From Ailurus styani (Eukaryota > Chordata > Mammalia > Carnivora > Ailuridae): a DNA stretch of 64,000 nt. The DNA lies in the NCBI GenBank assembly GCA_002007465.1, contig LNAC01000001.1, forward strand, positions 4,515,206 to 4,579,205. The letters are read 5' to 3'. This document shows, in pieces, positions 23,270 to 34,011 of the stretch (position 1 is its first letter; each line of letters opens with the position of its first letter). A program made the translations under genes and the position numbers. The notes below the pieces were generated by a model. The model was not told the DNA's origin and did no database searches. It saw nothing but the letters and a program-made list of their open reading frames with translations.

Positions 23270-23800
23270 ACAAATCACGTAAAGGGATGTTTTTGCAATG
23301 TTTATCCTAGTGCTTATTAATAAATGGACAATTAAATAAGTTCTGGTCCATATTTACCTTGAAATAGTATGCAGCTTTTTAAAAAGATTGAACTTGGGCG
23401 CCTGGGTGGCTCAGTGGGTTAAAGCCTCTGCTTTCGGCTCAGGTCATGATCTCAGGGTCCTGGGATCGAGGCCCGCATCGGGCTCTCTGCTCAGCAGGGA
23501 GCCTGCTTCCTCCTCTCCCTGTCTCTCTGCCTACTTGTAATCTCTCTCTCTGTGTCAAATAAATAAATAAAATATTTTTAAAAAAGAAAAAAAAAAAGAT
23601 TGAACTGGATCTCCAGCAGCTGGCCGCTAATCTACCGAGTGTGTTACTAAGTGAGAAAACTAAGATATAGGTATGTGTATGGGAACTTGCTCTCCATTTG
23701 TAAAATAATGACCAAGCTTATGTCACATGACTCTGTTGGGGGGGGCATTGTTAATATTGGTTTCATGTTCGAGAAAGAGGGAGAGGAGGGAAGAGTAGAG
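23270..23800 (+). mobile_element. Ancient LINE-type 3'-end relic
   Basis: 'ttagtgcttattaataaatg' to 'tagtatgcagctttttaaa', interrupted by a Can-SINE, then 'tactaagtgagaaaactaag' and a G8 run in 'gttggggggggcattg'. The order of segments resembles the copy at 42160-42470. Confidence 0.45.
23395..23592 (+). mobile_element. Young Can-SINE
   Basis: Starts tgggcgcctgggtggctcag and ends with aaataaataaataaaatat and an A-rich tail. Target-site duplications aaaaagattgaact lie at 23381-23394 and 23593-23606. It inserted in an old LINE relic. Confidence 0.96.
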
Positions 23801-24190
23801 GAGAGCAAAAATAAAGTCTACAATTTTTAAAAAGAGGCTTAACTTAGTTTGGACAGTAACCCACTTAAATTTTAAAATATGAAGTAATCAGAAAATTTGC
23901 ACGACAATACTTGATATGAGGGCATGATGAGTGGGTTTTTTAGCTGTGAAAATGGTCTTGTAGATTTTTTTTCAATATTCCTTATAGCTTAGAGACACGT
24001 ACTGACATGGACATTTCTGAAATGATGCAATCCTAAAATATAATCCAAGGATTTGGAAAGGGATTGGGAGAGACAAAGCAAGTTGGGAACACATCGATAA
24101 TTACTGAAGCTGGGTGAAGGGGTTAGGGAGCTTCTGGAACACTATATTGGTTCATTTGTTTCACATAAAATGATTAAAAACTGCGATTTC
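23801..24190. other. No feature recognised
   Basis: AT-rich sequence without open frames of note. It may contain further decayed LINE sequence. Confidence 0.4.
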
Positions 24191-25914
24191 TGGTCTGACA
24201 TGTTAGGAGGTTGGAAGTTGTTACATCTGTTCTCACAAGAAGAAAGCTGAGCAGACTGGTCTTAGGTCCATCAGAGAACCAAGGTCACAGGGCAAACCGC
24301 TGCCCCTGAAACTGGGAAGAGAGGCGGATACTGAGAATCCCAGCTGCTGGAAACTGAAGCTCTGGAGGGGACTCACTGCCTGAACCAGGGCGGGGTAAGA
24401 AAACCCACCTTGTGATGGTCAAATTACAGGCCAGGGCGGCTCAGGCGCACAGATTTCAGAGTTAAAGACTCGGGGGGCCCAGTTGTAAGGGGACCCCCCC
24501 CCGCACCTGTAGAAATATGACCTCCTGGAGCCCCAGGTTCTCAGGGTGTGGATCCGGGGGGGAAAACAAACAAACAAGCAAACAAGCAAACACTGCTGGC
24601 GGGGGTAAGGGGAGGGGAACGCAGTCATCCTGAAAATCACCTCTCAGAGGCTTCCACTCTCCTTCACAAAGGCCTGCCCTCAAGCAGAGCCGGAAGACCT
24701 GGGGGTAAGTTTACCCCCAGCCTCACCTGCAGGGGGGAAGGGAAGTACCCAACTCTGGCCCCCTGTAGCCTTCCTGCTCCAGCGGAAGGGGGCTCCGCCA
24801 GACGCAAAGGCTTGGCTCCCACGACTCCATCTTTGCAGGGCGCTCTCTTCATCCACCTCAGCCCCTCTGACCCAGCCCGGAAGATTCCGCTTCAGCTGAC
24901 ACCCTCACATCCTTTCCTGCCTCTCCCACCCTCATCCCACTCCCCAGGTGCGACCCAGCAGGAGGGCGCCTGAGGGAGGGCCACACTCTCAGCCGAGGTG
25001 ACCTTGGACACCCCACTTGTTTCCCTGGAGTCCCACTCACTTCAAAATGAAAAAAACCAAATCTCTCCCATTTATCATCGCCTCAGGATTGCTGGGCCAG
25101 ATCTTCTCTGAGAAGAACTTATCAACTGGTATACAGATGGATTCAGAGTGTGGTCATTGAGAAATCTGGAATCCTTATTTCACTTTCCATGCATTCTTCT
25201 TTGTTCCCAACCTCTTTTCAGGGAGGCCCCTGCTTGGCCTTCTCTGTGTGCGCTGAGCAGTGTGTCCTGTAACGCGGGCCTCACCAGGGCACAGGGAATG
25301 CTTTCCAGAACGCAGGGCCACAGGGCAGGTCCCGCTTCTGCAGCGGGGCCCGGGATAGGACCCCTTCCCTGTCTGCAGCAGCGACGTCTGGCATCGCGTG
25401 TTACGCGTGGAAATCCCTGCAAACACAGTCCACCTCCGCCATCCACTTACCATTTCATTATTTTCTCCAGTTTTTTGTGCTGCTTTACAAGCTAAGCAAC
25501 ATGAAGTGGCTTTTTACATTTTTTAAAGCCAAATATGAAGTCACAATCTTGTCTCGTCTGTAACTGAACCACATTTTGCTGATTTATCGGCTTCTTTCAG
25601 GCCTGTTGCTGGTAGTGAGCAGGGGGCCAATCCTGAGGGTATGAACGGAGACGCTCTAGCTCTCAACGCATCAGACTGTCTCAAGGTACGGCTATCCATG
25701 GACGCCTAATAGAATCTCCTAGAATTACTGTATTTGAGGAAGGGAAGCGGTACGTTTCATATTTGCCTGCTTCAAGGTATGAGAAACAGCTATGATTTTT
25801 CTTTTTAATCTTTACCTTTATAACCTGAGTGCTGTTGGCCTTATCAGCCCGAATTTTCCTTCCAGCCCTTCAGCTTGCTGGCATTGAAAGGCCCTTTAAG
25901 GCAAACTTTAAAAG
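24191..25914. other. GC-rich interval, no gene recognised
   Basis: 24200-25450 is clearly richer in GC than its surroundings but has few CpGs compared with the 14-kb island. The start (tgctctcacaag-type sequence around 'tctcacaagaagaaagctga') faintly resembles a carnivore L1 5' UTR; I am not sure. A 141-codon plus-strand frame (24548-24973) and overlapping frames at 25148-25495 are P/S/G-rich and unrecognised. An AAAC-type run lies at 24566-24593. Confidence 0.4.
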
Positions 25915-26090
25915 GGATGGATCAGCTGTGGTGTATTTCTCGAATAAACCGCTACTCAGCAGTAAAAAGGAATGAGCTTTTGATCCATGGAGCAGCATGG
26001 GTGAATCTCAAATCTGCTGTGCAGCAGAAAAGAAGCCACATGCGATGATGCTTTTGATTCCATTTACGTGAATTTTTAAAACTTCTCGAA
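25915..26090 (+). mobile_element. Ancient L1 fragment
   Basis: 'aaaccgctactcagcagtaa', 'aaggaatgagcttttgatcc' and 'agaagccacatgcgatgatg' match an old L1 ORF2-end/3'-UTR segment. Confidence 0.65.
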
Positions 26091-26827
26091 GAAGTACCCC
26101 AAATTGTATACCTTTCTTGTCCCCTCAAGCCTGGATCTGCCCTGGAAATCAGGCACCATCCTTTCCAGAGGGCGGGGGGAACATTAGGGAGCCCAGGGCT
26201 CAGTTCCTGGTTAAAAGATCTTTCAAGGTGTTGTTTTCAGTTTGCTCTCAGGGGGTTCAAAGTAGCCGGAGGGCGGCAGTACAGAGAGGGGCCGGGATGG
26301 CAGGGAGGGGCAGCCTGGGGGTGGGGGTGGGGAGAGCTGAGTTCCTGAGGCAAACAGAGAGCCTTCCTTCTGCAGGTCACCCCTGCAGCCTCAAGTCCTT
26401 CCTTTTCATCAGTGGTGATGTTAAAGAATAGGAAAGAATGGGTTCAGAAAATTCAGTTTATGCAAATGGAACGAGAACAGAGCACCTCTGGAAAGAAAGG
26501 AAAACGTTATTAGAGAAAGGGCTCAGCAAATTTGTGGGCTGGAGTAGTAATGAGGGAAGTCAGACACAGCTCATTTGTGAATCTAAGTTTATTCTGCAGG
26601 ACACAATTGGAAATTTTCCAGTAACTGAATTTAAGGACAATGCAGAGCTGGAATTAAGAGAGCCAGGTGACACCGAATCAGAGATTTCCTCCGACTTGAA
26701 GCCGGAGCACCCTGGTGTTGGAGCTGGGCTTTGGCCCACAGCAGTATAGGAAGTGAGAAACTAGCAAAAATTGACGGGAGGCGTGAGCTCAGGCATTCCT
26801 GGCATATTAATTAACCCAATGACAGAG
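26091..26827. other. No gene recognised; G-quadruplex-prone tract
   Basis: Contains a G-rich tract at 26288-26332. A 103-codon plus-strand frame at 26438-26749 has a balanced, hydrophilic composition (many E, K, T and S). It lacks a good upstream splice acceptor or any recognisable domain, so I do not call it. Confidence 0.4.
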
Positions 26828-27464
26828 TGTAGAGCACACTACCATGTGTGTTACGTGTAGGTAGTACAGTGTCGTATGTGTACGTAATACGGTGTGTATA
26901 TGCATATTTATTACATGTACGGAGCACAGTGTATAGTAAGCATGTCTAGCACAACGTGTTGTATGTGCACAGAGCAGAGTGTGTCGTATGTGTACATGGC
27001 CCACTGTGTAGAATATGCGTATAACACAGTGCACAGTATGTGGACAGAGCAGTGCCGTAAGTGTGTGTCACACAGCGTGTCATATGTGTGTGAAATACGG
27101 TGTGTATATGCATATTTATTACATGTACGGAGAACAGTGTGTAGTATGGGTAGCTGATACAGCGTGTAGTAAGTGCCTGTAGCACAGTGTGTAGTAAGTG
27201 TATATATAGCACAGTCCGTAGTAAGTGCATGGAGCACAGTGTATAGTATGAGTAGCTAGCATAGTGTGATGTCTACATAGCACAGCGTGTAGTAAGTGCA
27301 TGTAGCATACTGTGTGGTATGTATATATAGTGCACTGTGGAGTAAGTGTATATAACAGTGCATAGTATGTGTATAGAGCATGGTATATTAAGTGTATAGA
27401 GCACGGTGTGTAATAAATGTATATATAGCACAGTGTGCAGTAAGCACGTATAGCACAGTACATA

Positions 27465-27499
<35 letters not shown>
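27465..27499. repeat. (TA)n inside the minisatellite
   Basis: About 35 bp of pure TA between two monomers, probably an expansion of the monomer's own tatata segment. Confidence 0.95.
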
Positions 27500-27504
<5 letters not shown>

Positions 27505-28440
27505 TGTGTATATAGAGCACAGCATGTAGTAAGTGCATATGGCAAAGTGGGTAGTATGTGTATATAGCGCACTGTGTATTGTGTAGTAAGTGTATATATA
27601 GTACAGTGTGTATACGTGTAGCTAACACAGTGCACGGTATGTATAATAGCACAGCATGTAGTCAGTGTATAAGCACAGTATGTAGTATGTGTAGCTAACA
27701 CAGTGCACAGTATGCATATACAGCACAGTGTGTAGTAAGTGTATATACCACAGTGCATAGTACATATATGTAGCACACTGTAGTAAGTGTCTAGTGGCAG
27801 GGTGTGTAGTATGTGTATACAGCACACCATGTAGTACGTGTATATAACACAGTGCATACTATGCGTATACAGCCCAGTGTGTAGTCAGTGTATATAACAC
27901 AGTGCATACTATACGTATACAGCCCAGCGTGTAGTCAGTGTATATAACACAGTGCATACTATGCGTATACAGCCCAGCGTGTAGTCAGCGTATATAACAC
28001 AGTGCATACTATGCGTATACAGCGCAGCGTGTAGTCAGTGTATATAACACAGTGCATACTATGGGTATACAGCCCAGCGTGTAGTCAGTGTATGTAACAC
28101 AGTGCATACTATGCGTATACAGCCCAGCGTGTAGTCAGTGTATATAACACAGTGCATACTATGCGTATACAGCCCAGCGTGTAGTCAGTGTATGTAACAC
28201 AGTGCATACTATGGGAATACAGCCCAGCATGTAGTCAGTGTATGTAGCACAGTGCATACTATGCGTATACAGCACAGCGTGTAGTCAGTGTATGTAACAC
28301 AGTGCATACTATGCGTATACAGCACAGCGTGTAGTCAGTGTATACAACACAGTGCATACTATGCATATATAGCACAGCGTGTAGTAAGTGTATTACAGCA
28401 CAGTGTGTAGTATGTGTATATAAAACAATGCATACTATGT

Positions 28441-28772
28441 GTATATAGCACAGCATGTAGTCAGTGTATCTAACACAGTGCATACTATGTGTATACAGCC
28501 CAGCGTGTTACAACACAGTGCGTACTATGCATATATAGCACAGCGTGTAGTAAGTGGATTACAGCACAGTGTGTAGTATGTGTATATAAAACAGTGCATA
28601 CTATGTGTATATAGCACAGCATGTAGTCAGTGTATCTAACACAGTGCATACTATGTGTATACAGCCCAGCGTGTTACAACACAGTGCGTACTATGCATAT
28701 ATAGCACAGCGTGTAGTAAGTGGATTACAGCACAGTGTGTAGTATGTGTATATAAAACAGTGCATACTATGT
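28441..28772. repeat. Two apparently identical 166-bp tandem blocks
   Basis: 28441-28606 and 28607-28772 read the same by eye. A third partial copy starts at 28773 and diverges after about 75 bp. The preceding 90 bp matches the end of the block with three differences. 166 is not a multiple of 25 or 50, so the block contains a monomer with a deletion (at gcgtgttacaacac). Confidence 0.9.
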
Positions 28773-28994
28773 GTATATAGCACAGCATGTAGTCAGTGTA
28801 TCTAACACAGGGCATACTATGTGTATACAGCCCAGCGTGTAGTCAGTGTATATAACACAGTGCATACTATGCGTATACAGCCCAGCGTGTAGTCAGTGTA
28901 TATAACACAGTGCATACTATGCGTATACAGCCCAGCGTGTAGTCAGTGTATATAACACAGTGCATACTATGGGTATACAGCACAGCGTGTACAG

Positions 28995-30377
28995 AGTCCA
29001 CAGTAATGTATACATGATAGCATATAGTATTCCTTTCAAAGCCTGGAGGAAAGGAAGGAGAAGTGATGGACAACTTGATGGCAGATAAATAATCTCTCCA
29101 ATTTGTGGGGAGAACACTCTGATCACCAGCTTCGTTACACGGCTCAGTCAAACGGAACGCCTTGGTTACTGACACATCACTCAGTACCCCAACTGCAATA
29201 ATTGTACTTGACCCTGATAATGACTTCTCAGTCGCTGAACGTTACCTGGCTCCAAACGTGGGTGTGTTTTAAAAATTGTTAATGACGAGCAATGAACTGA
29301 AGCACAAATGAAGTTATCTGGCTGGTCGTGTATAAACAGGGCTTTATTGCCTTTGAAGTGATGAGAGCATAATGAATGAATATTGGACTCATTAGTCACC
29401 ATCAAGGAGATTTTACATTTGAGGCAGGTTATTAACTTTAGGGTATTGGGCCCACAACCTGCAGTGACACACAGCGGTGGTGGGTAGTTTTACTGACCTG
29501 AGGTCCTGCGATCCTGAGGCATTCTACCTGGCATGCTATACCATTATATCTGGTATAATAAAAGGAAAATTCAGGACCCAAAGGGGCTCATTACAGGGTA
29601 CACAAAGAGAAGTAAATTCATTCTACTTGAAGTAAGTAAGGAGATTGATAAGCAATATGCATTTTATAGATTTTATCTTTCTAAAAGTCATGTTTTCAGA
29701 GAACATCTACCTTGGAAATGTCCTTGGTTGCAGTGTGTATAATATCTTCCATAAAGGAATGGCAGATCTGGGCTTGGGTAAGCCAGCTGGGTGGGCTGGG
29801 GGCGTGAGGCATGAGAGAAGGATGGAAACAAGGTGCGGGCCCGAGAGGACTGCAGAAATCCCTGCACCTGGGGGGCCCTCTGGGCTGTCGCTTTCCCACT
29901 GATCTGCCCTCATTGATCCCATTCTCAAGAACAGATAGCCTTTGAAGCCCATGAGGGCTTGTAACCAATTGAGTGTTTTGGTAAGTATATTACTTTTAAA
30001 ATGTATTTTACATGTAGAACATTTCACTTTGACCATATTATTAATGACTTAATCCAAATTAATTTCAATAGAATTGAATGTTATTTATAACATGTCTGAC
30101 TTTTTTCCATTTAGCAAGAGGTGCACACTCTTTAGTTGACTTTCAGTTAATTTTATAAGAGAAAGCATGATTCGGTAAAGATAAATTTTGAAATTGTATA
30201 TAGCATCATGCTTGGGTTTGGGACCAAAAATGTACATTGGAACATGGGCTGATGGTTAACTACGTGTGATGAACGAGCTGTTCTGACCTTCCCGCCTGGA
30301 CGTCGGGTGGAGGAATTGGGAGCTCCTCCCCCATCTGTGTCAGTGGAAACTCCGGCTGCCCAGCCTTGGCCTTCAAC
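28995..30377. other. No feature recognised
   Basis: Apparently single-copy sequence after the minisatellite. Overlapping frames of 85-109 codons around 29645-30036 have no recognisable character. Confidence 0.45.
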
Positions 30378-30390
30378 CCTACCAAATCCT

Positions 30391-30586
30391 TTATTTTTTT
30401 TTTAAGATTTTACTGATTTATTTAGGAGAGAGAGAGAGAGAACAAGCAGGAGGAGAGGCAGAGGGAGAGAGAGAGAAGCAGAGTCCCCACTGAGCAGGAA
30501 GCCCCCTCTGAGGCTCGATCCCAGGACTTGGGGATCATGACCTGAGCCGAAGGCAGATGCTTAATCATCTGAGCCAACCAGGTGCC
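30391..30586 (-). mobile_element. Can-SINE, antisense
   Basis: Runs from the reversed tail (ttttaagattttactgattt) to gagccaaccaggtgccc. Target-site duplications cctaccaaatcct lie at 30378-30390 and 30587-30599. Differences from the consensus suggest middle age. Confidence 0.95.
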
Positions 30587-30605
30587 CCTACCAAATCCTA
30601 TATAC

Positions 30606-30829
30606 CAGGCTTTGTCAATCCTGCCCTACTGATATTCTGGCCTGACTACTTCTTTATTGTGTGGGGTTATCCCATGTATTATAGGATGTTTAGAAGTCTC
30701 TCTGGTCTCCACCCACAAGATGCCAATAGCGCTTCTGGCACCTAGGTTGTGACCACCAGAAATGTCTCCAGGCCTTGCCAACACTCCATGGAGGGGCAAA
30801 ATCTCCCCCGCTTGAGGACCACTGTTTTA
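30606..30829 (-). mobile_element. MER5A-like hAT element
   Basis: 'ggctttgtcaatcctgccct', 'gttatcccatgtattatagg', 'ccacccacaagatgccaata', 'tgaccaccagaaatgtctcc', 'ggaggggcaaaatctccccc' and the terminal 'tgaggaccactg' follow MER5A (Charlie-type hAT) end to end. About 224 bp. The SINE at 30391 inserted next to its end. Confidence 0.85.
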
Positions 30830-31658
30830 TCCCATCACCCTATCTGCTCTCCAGTGATCCCCCAAACTGCAACCCACTAACATCCCTAATGTGGGAGAGA
30901 AATCATTTCCAGAAGTTATCTAAACACCAACATATGAAAATTTTATTTAAAAATCATTTGTTTGAAAGTTTCCCCCAAAATATTTTCAACTCTAATGAAC
31001 AAGTGTTTACTTAACACTCACCTTTTGCAAAGCATTCATTGAGCTGGTCCATTTTTCTCTTTCAACAGAGTTTTGAAGCTCTTCCCAGGTTCCTTAATCA
31101 AACAAACAATTTCTGAGGCCACAGACAGCCTATGAGAAGAATATCTCATTTGTCTTTAATACCTCAAGTCTTCCTTTGTAAAATCATTTTCTCTACAAGG
31201 AGGAAAGGAACCAAAGCTGCCAAGTTATTCCAACTCCGCTTTGTATTCACACTGACATTATAGGCATTGGATTCCGCAAAGTTTGGGGAGACTTTGTTCC
31301 ACAAATTTCCACTGAAGGTGCATGGCTGTAAATCTCAGAGAAGTGTGACATATACAGGAATCGCTCGCACATACTTCATTTGTGCCCTCTGAGTATCAGC
31401 ACAGACAGTGAGTAAAGGGCACGTGACTGATGATGTGATAAGCATTCTCAAACAGCCCTTAGACTGAATTTGTCACACACAGATAGGACACTGGATGCAT
31501 CATCTAACGAATAAGACCAAGAAAGAAATGTCATTTACTTCAAAATAACCTACAAATTCAGCTCACCTTCCGTTACAAAATCATGAGTATTAGAATAAAA
31601 GCCTTTGCTAACATTTTTTCTGAAAACAACTTGGAAATTTTGGAAGGTAAAATTTCCC
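30830..31658. other. No feature recognised
   Basis: Apparently single-copy sequence, AT-rich with a few short frames. Confidence 0.45.
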
Positions 31659-31866
31659 AGACGCCTGGGTGGCTCAGTCCATTAAGCGTCTGACTCTTGG
31701 TTTTTGGCTCCGGTCATGATCTCATGGGTTGTGACATCAAACCCCACATCAGGCTCCACGCTCAGTGGGGAGTCTGCTTAAAGATGCTCTCCCTCTCCTC
31801 TCCCCAGACTTTCTTTGTCTCTCTCTCCACCCCCAAAATAATTCTTTAAAATTTTTTTAAAAAAAC
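31659..31866 (+). mobile_element. Older Can-SINE
   Basis: Starts agacgcctgggtggctcagt, has 'ccattaagcgtctgactctt' typical of older subfamilies, and ends in an A/T-rich tail. No clear target-site duplication found by eye. Confidence 0.92.
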
Positions 31867-32204
31867 AAGAAAGCATATGTTCATAATTAAATCTGCAGAA
31901 TCAGGAATGGACCTCTTCATAGAAACACTGTGAATGCAAGAATGCCTTCAAACTTGTGCTTTCCCCACAAGCACGTAGTTCTGGAAATGTCTTCTTTTAT
32001 TTGGTTCCTTAGCTGGGTCTTTTTTTCTGACCACCTATTTTCCAAGGCTGCTTCAGAGCCAGGTTTTCCTTGGGCTATTTAGAGTCAACTTAGTCATACC
32101 ATGAAAAGTTAGTTTTGTTTCTTGTTGATATCTGTCTATCCTTCCATCCGCCCATCACCCACCTACACACCTCATCCATCCACTCATTGGTCTATCCAGT
32201 TATT
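31867..32204. other. No feature recognised
   Basis: Includes 'ctgtctatccttccatccgc', a short degenerate CATC-type run. Nothing else seen. Confidence 0.4.
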
Positions 32205-32330
32205 TATGAGAAATTAGTTGAGTGGCTTCTCTGTGCCTTTGTGTGATTTCTCTATGCCAAGCACTATCATATGTCTAGAGATTCAGGGATGAAATAGATC
32301 TAGCCCTATGATCACAGACCTTACACAGTT
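32205..32330 (+). mobile_element. L2/MIR3-type fragment
   Basis: 'ctctatgccaagcactatca' followed by 'gagattcagggatgaaatag' matches the conserved L2/MIR3 segment. Confidence 0.5.
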
Positions 32331-33215
32331 AGTCAGGGTCTGGGTGTGCCCACACTGGCTTCTTAAAACTACTAGAGCTATGTCTCCTCTAGTAGAATTA
32401 GATAAATACATCCAGTGAATGTGGTTTCCGTGGAACTGGGTAATTTAGAATCTCTTCTGATGTTACGGTGGGAAGGGGCTATCTACATTTAACCGTAATT
32501 AGACCCTCGCCATCCTCTTGGCTTAAGTTAGCAATAGGTAACAATAGGAAGTGATTTCTTCTAGACTTAACTCCTAAACCTCATTTGCTTCTGTGCCCAC
32601 TTGCCCTGTCCTCTTGACCCCTTGTATGTGGCTCAAGAATTCATTCCAGGATTGGAATGAATAATATCCATCCCCCCACTTTCCTTGCCACTTAATTTTT
32701 CTGACGTTCCAATGGCTTACTCAGGGGAATCAAATTTGGCAAAGGGAAGAAAGTATTAGTATTTATTTTCAAAATTCAATTTAACTTTCTAGTCTAGAAG
32801 TAGCCCAAATCAAATAATGCAACCAATTAAAAGAAAATCTTTATTCTCAAATAGCTCATCAGAGTTTAGTAGAACTTGAAAGCCTAAATCAATGTGAAGA
32901 CAACTTATCTCATGCAATTTAGTGATTTAACTAGTTTCCAAAGCATCTTCTGACTTTCTACCAATTAGTATCTCCTTAAACAGTCGGTGAAGTTGCCCAG
33001 GTAACAATATCCTCACCAGGACTTGATGATATGATTATGATTATTATTACTATGATTATTATCATTTTGTAACTTGGCCAATCAGGTCGGGAAAGAAATA
33101 CATGCTCATTAATGTTTTATATACATTTTTTATTGTAAGAGTTCTTTTTTCCCATTGGTTTATTGCCTATTTATATTTATCAACTAGTTGCCTATTCGAG
33201 TTCTTTTCCTATTTT
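32331..33215. other. No feature recognised
   Basis: AT-rich single-copy sequence. A short ATT/ATG-rich run lies at 33030-33065. Confidence 0.45.
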
Positions 33216-33226
33216 TATTTTGGGTT

Positions 33227-33448
33227 GTTTTTGTTTGTTTGTTTGTTTGTTTGTTTAAAAATTTTACTTATTTATTTGACAGAGAGAGAGAGAGAGATCA
33301 CAAGTAGGCAGAGCGGCAGGAAGAGGGAGAGGGAGAAGCAGGCTCTCCACAGAGCAGGGAGCCCGATGCAGGACTCGATCCCAGGACCCTGGGATCACAA
33401 CCCCAGTCGAAGGAAGCCCCTTAACCGACTGAGCCACCCAGGTGCCCT
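33227..33448 (-). mobile_element. Can-SINE, antisense, with (AAAC)n tail
   Basis: The plus strand starts with repeated GTTT (the reversed tail) and ends gagccacccaggtgccc. Target-site duplications tattttgggtt lie at 33216-33226 and 33449-33459. The tail is unusual: its A-run has become an AAAC repeat. The last half is duplicated across a single N immediately downstream. Confidence 0.94.
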
Positions 33449-33592
33449 ATTTTGGGTTCTTCNAGAAGCAGGCTCTCCACAGAGCAGGGAGCCCGATGCA
33501 GGACTCCATCCCAGGACCCTGGGATCACAACCCCAGTCGAAGGAAGCCGCTTAACCGACTGAGCCACCCAGGCGCCCTATTTTGGGTTCTTC
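33334..33592. repeat. 129-bp direct duplication around a single N
   Basis: 33334-33462 and 33464-33592 are two copies of the same 129 bp (half the SINE plus its 3' target site). They differ at only three sites by eye (for example actcgatcc versus actccatcc and ggtgccc versus ggcgccc). A lone N separates them at 33463. This looks like two haplotype or read ends placed side by side. Confidence 0.95.
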
Positions 33593-34011
33593 GATCTTTC
33601 TTTTAACGTGGAGTTTTGCTGTCGTTGTTGTTATACATTTTTGAAGCTTCCCCCACCCGAATTCCTATTCTCCTGGCTCTGGCCCCAGTACTTCCTTTAC
33701 CCATACTCTTCCCCACCGGAGGGCGGCGATGACAGCCTCATCTTTCCAATTGCTCAGTGAAAGTAATCTAGTGTTTTGTTATCTGTAATGTTACCAGTAG
33801 CTTTTCTAAATTATCTCAATGAAAACTCTTCCTTATCATAAATAAAATTTAAAAACAGACACCACCCCACTGCAGACCATCCTGCACCCCCTGGACAGGA
33901 TCTCCGGCCCTCCTCCTCCTCTCTCTCTCTCCTAATCATCAGACCTCTGAGCCTTTCCAGAAATACAGACACCAAACACGCTAGACTTTTTCATTAAGAA
34001 AACGAAGAAAC
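33593..34011. other. No feature recognised
   Basis: Mixed sequence with a short TC run at about 33920-33935. No gene signal. Confidence 0.45.

Larger units (their letters stand above)
26828..28994. repeat. Minisatellite with hierarchical units
   Basis: About 2.2 kb of tandem repeat. The basic monomer is about 25 bp (like 'gcacagtgtgtagtaagtg' plus tatata). In the left half monomers are strongly diverged and include a segment of about 40 bp repeated at 26886 and 27092 (206 bp apart). From 27851 to 28350 the period is an exact 50 bp (two monomers), with the marker agtgcatact falling at 27851, 27901, 27951 and so on through 28301. At 28441-28772 there are two 166-bp blocks that look identical, flanked by partial copies. 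The 50-bp unit returns at about 28859 and the array ends near 28994. Long minus-strand frames (up to 194 codons, rich in Y, T, H, C) are by-products of the repeat. Confidence 0.97.

Noticed and set aside
26438..26749. 103-codon hydrophilic plus-strand frame
   Set aside because: Reasonable composition, but no acceptor or donor in the right place and no recognised family. Left uncalled.
26828..28994. CRISPR-like array
   Set aside because: Repeats are contiguous with no unique spacers, and the organism is a mammal.
26894..29175. Long minus-strand frames (up to 194 codons) rich in Y, T, H, C and I, suggesting a repeat protein
   Set aside because: They are translations of the minisatellite monomer. 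The frame stays open because the unit lacks stops in that frame, and overlapping frames give the same pattern.
33102..33554. 150-codon plus-strand frame
   Set aside because: It runs through an antisense Can-SINE and across the single N.
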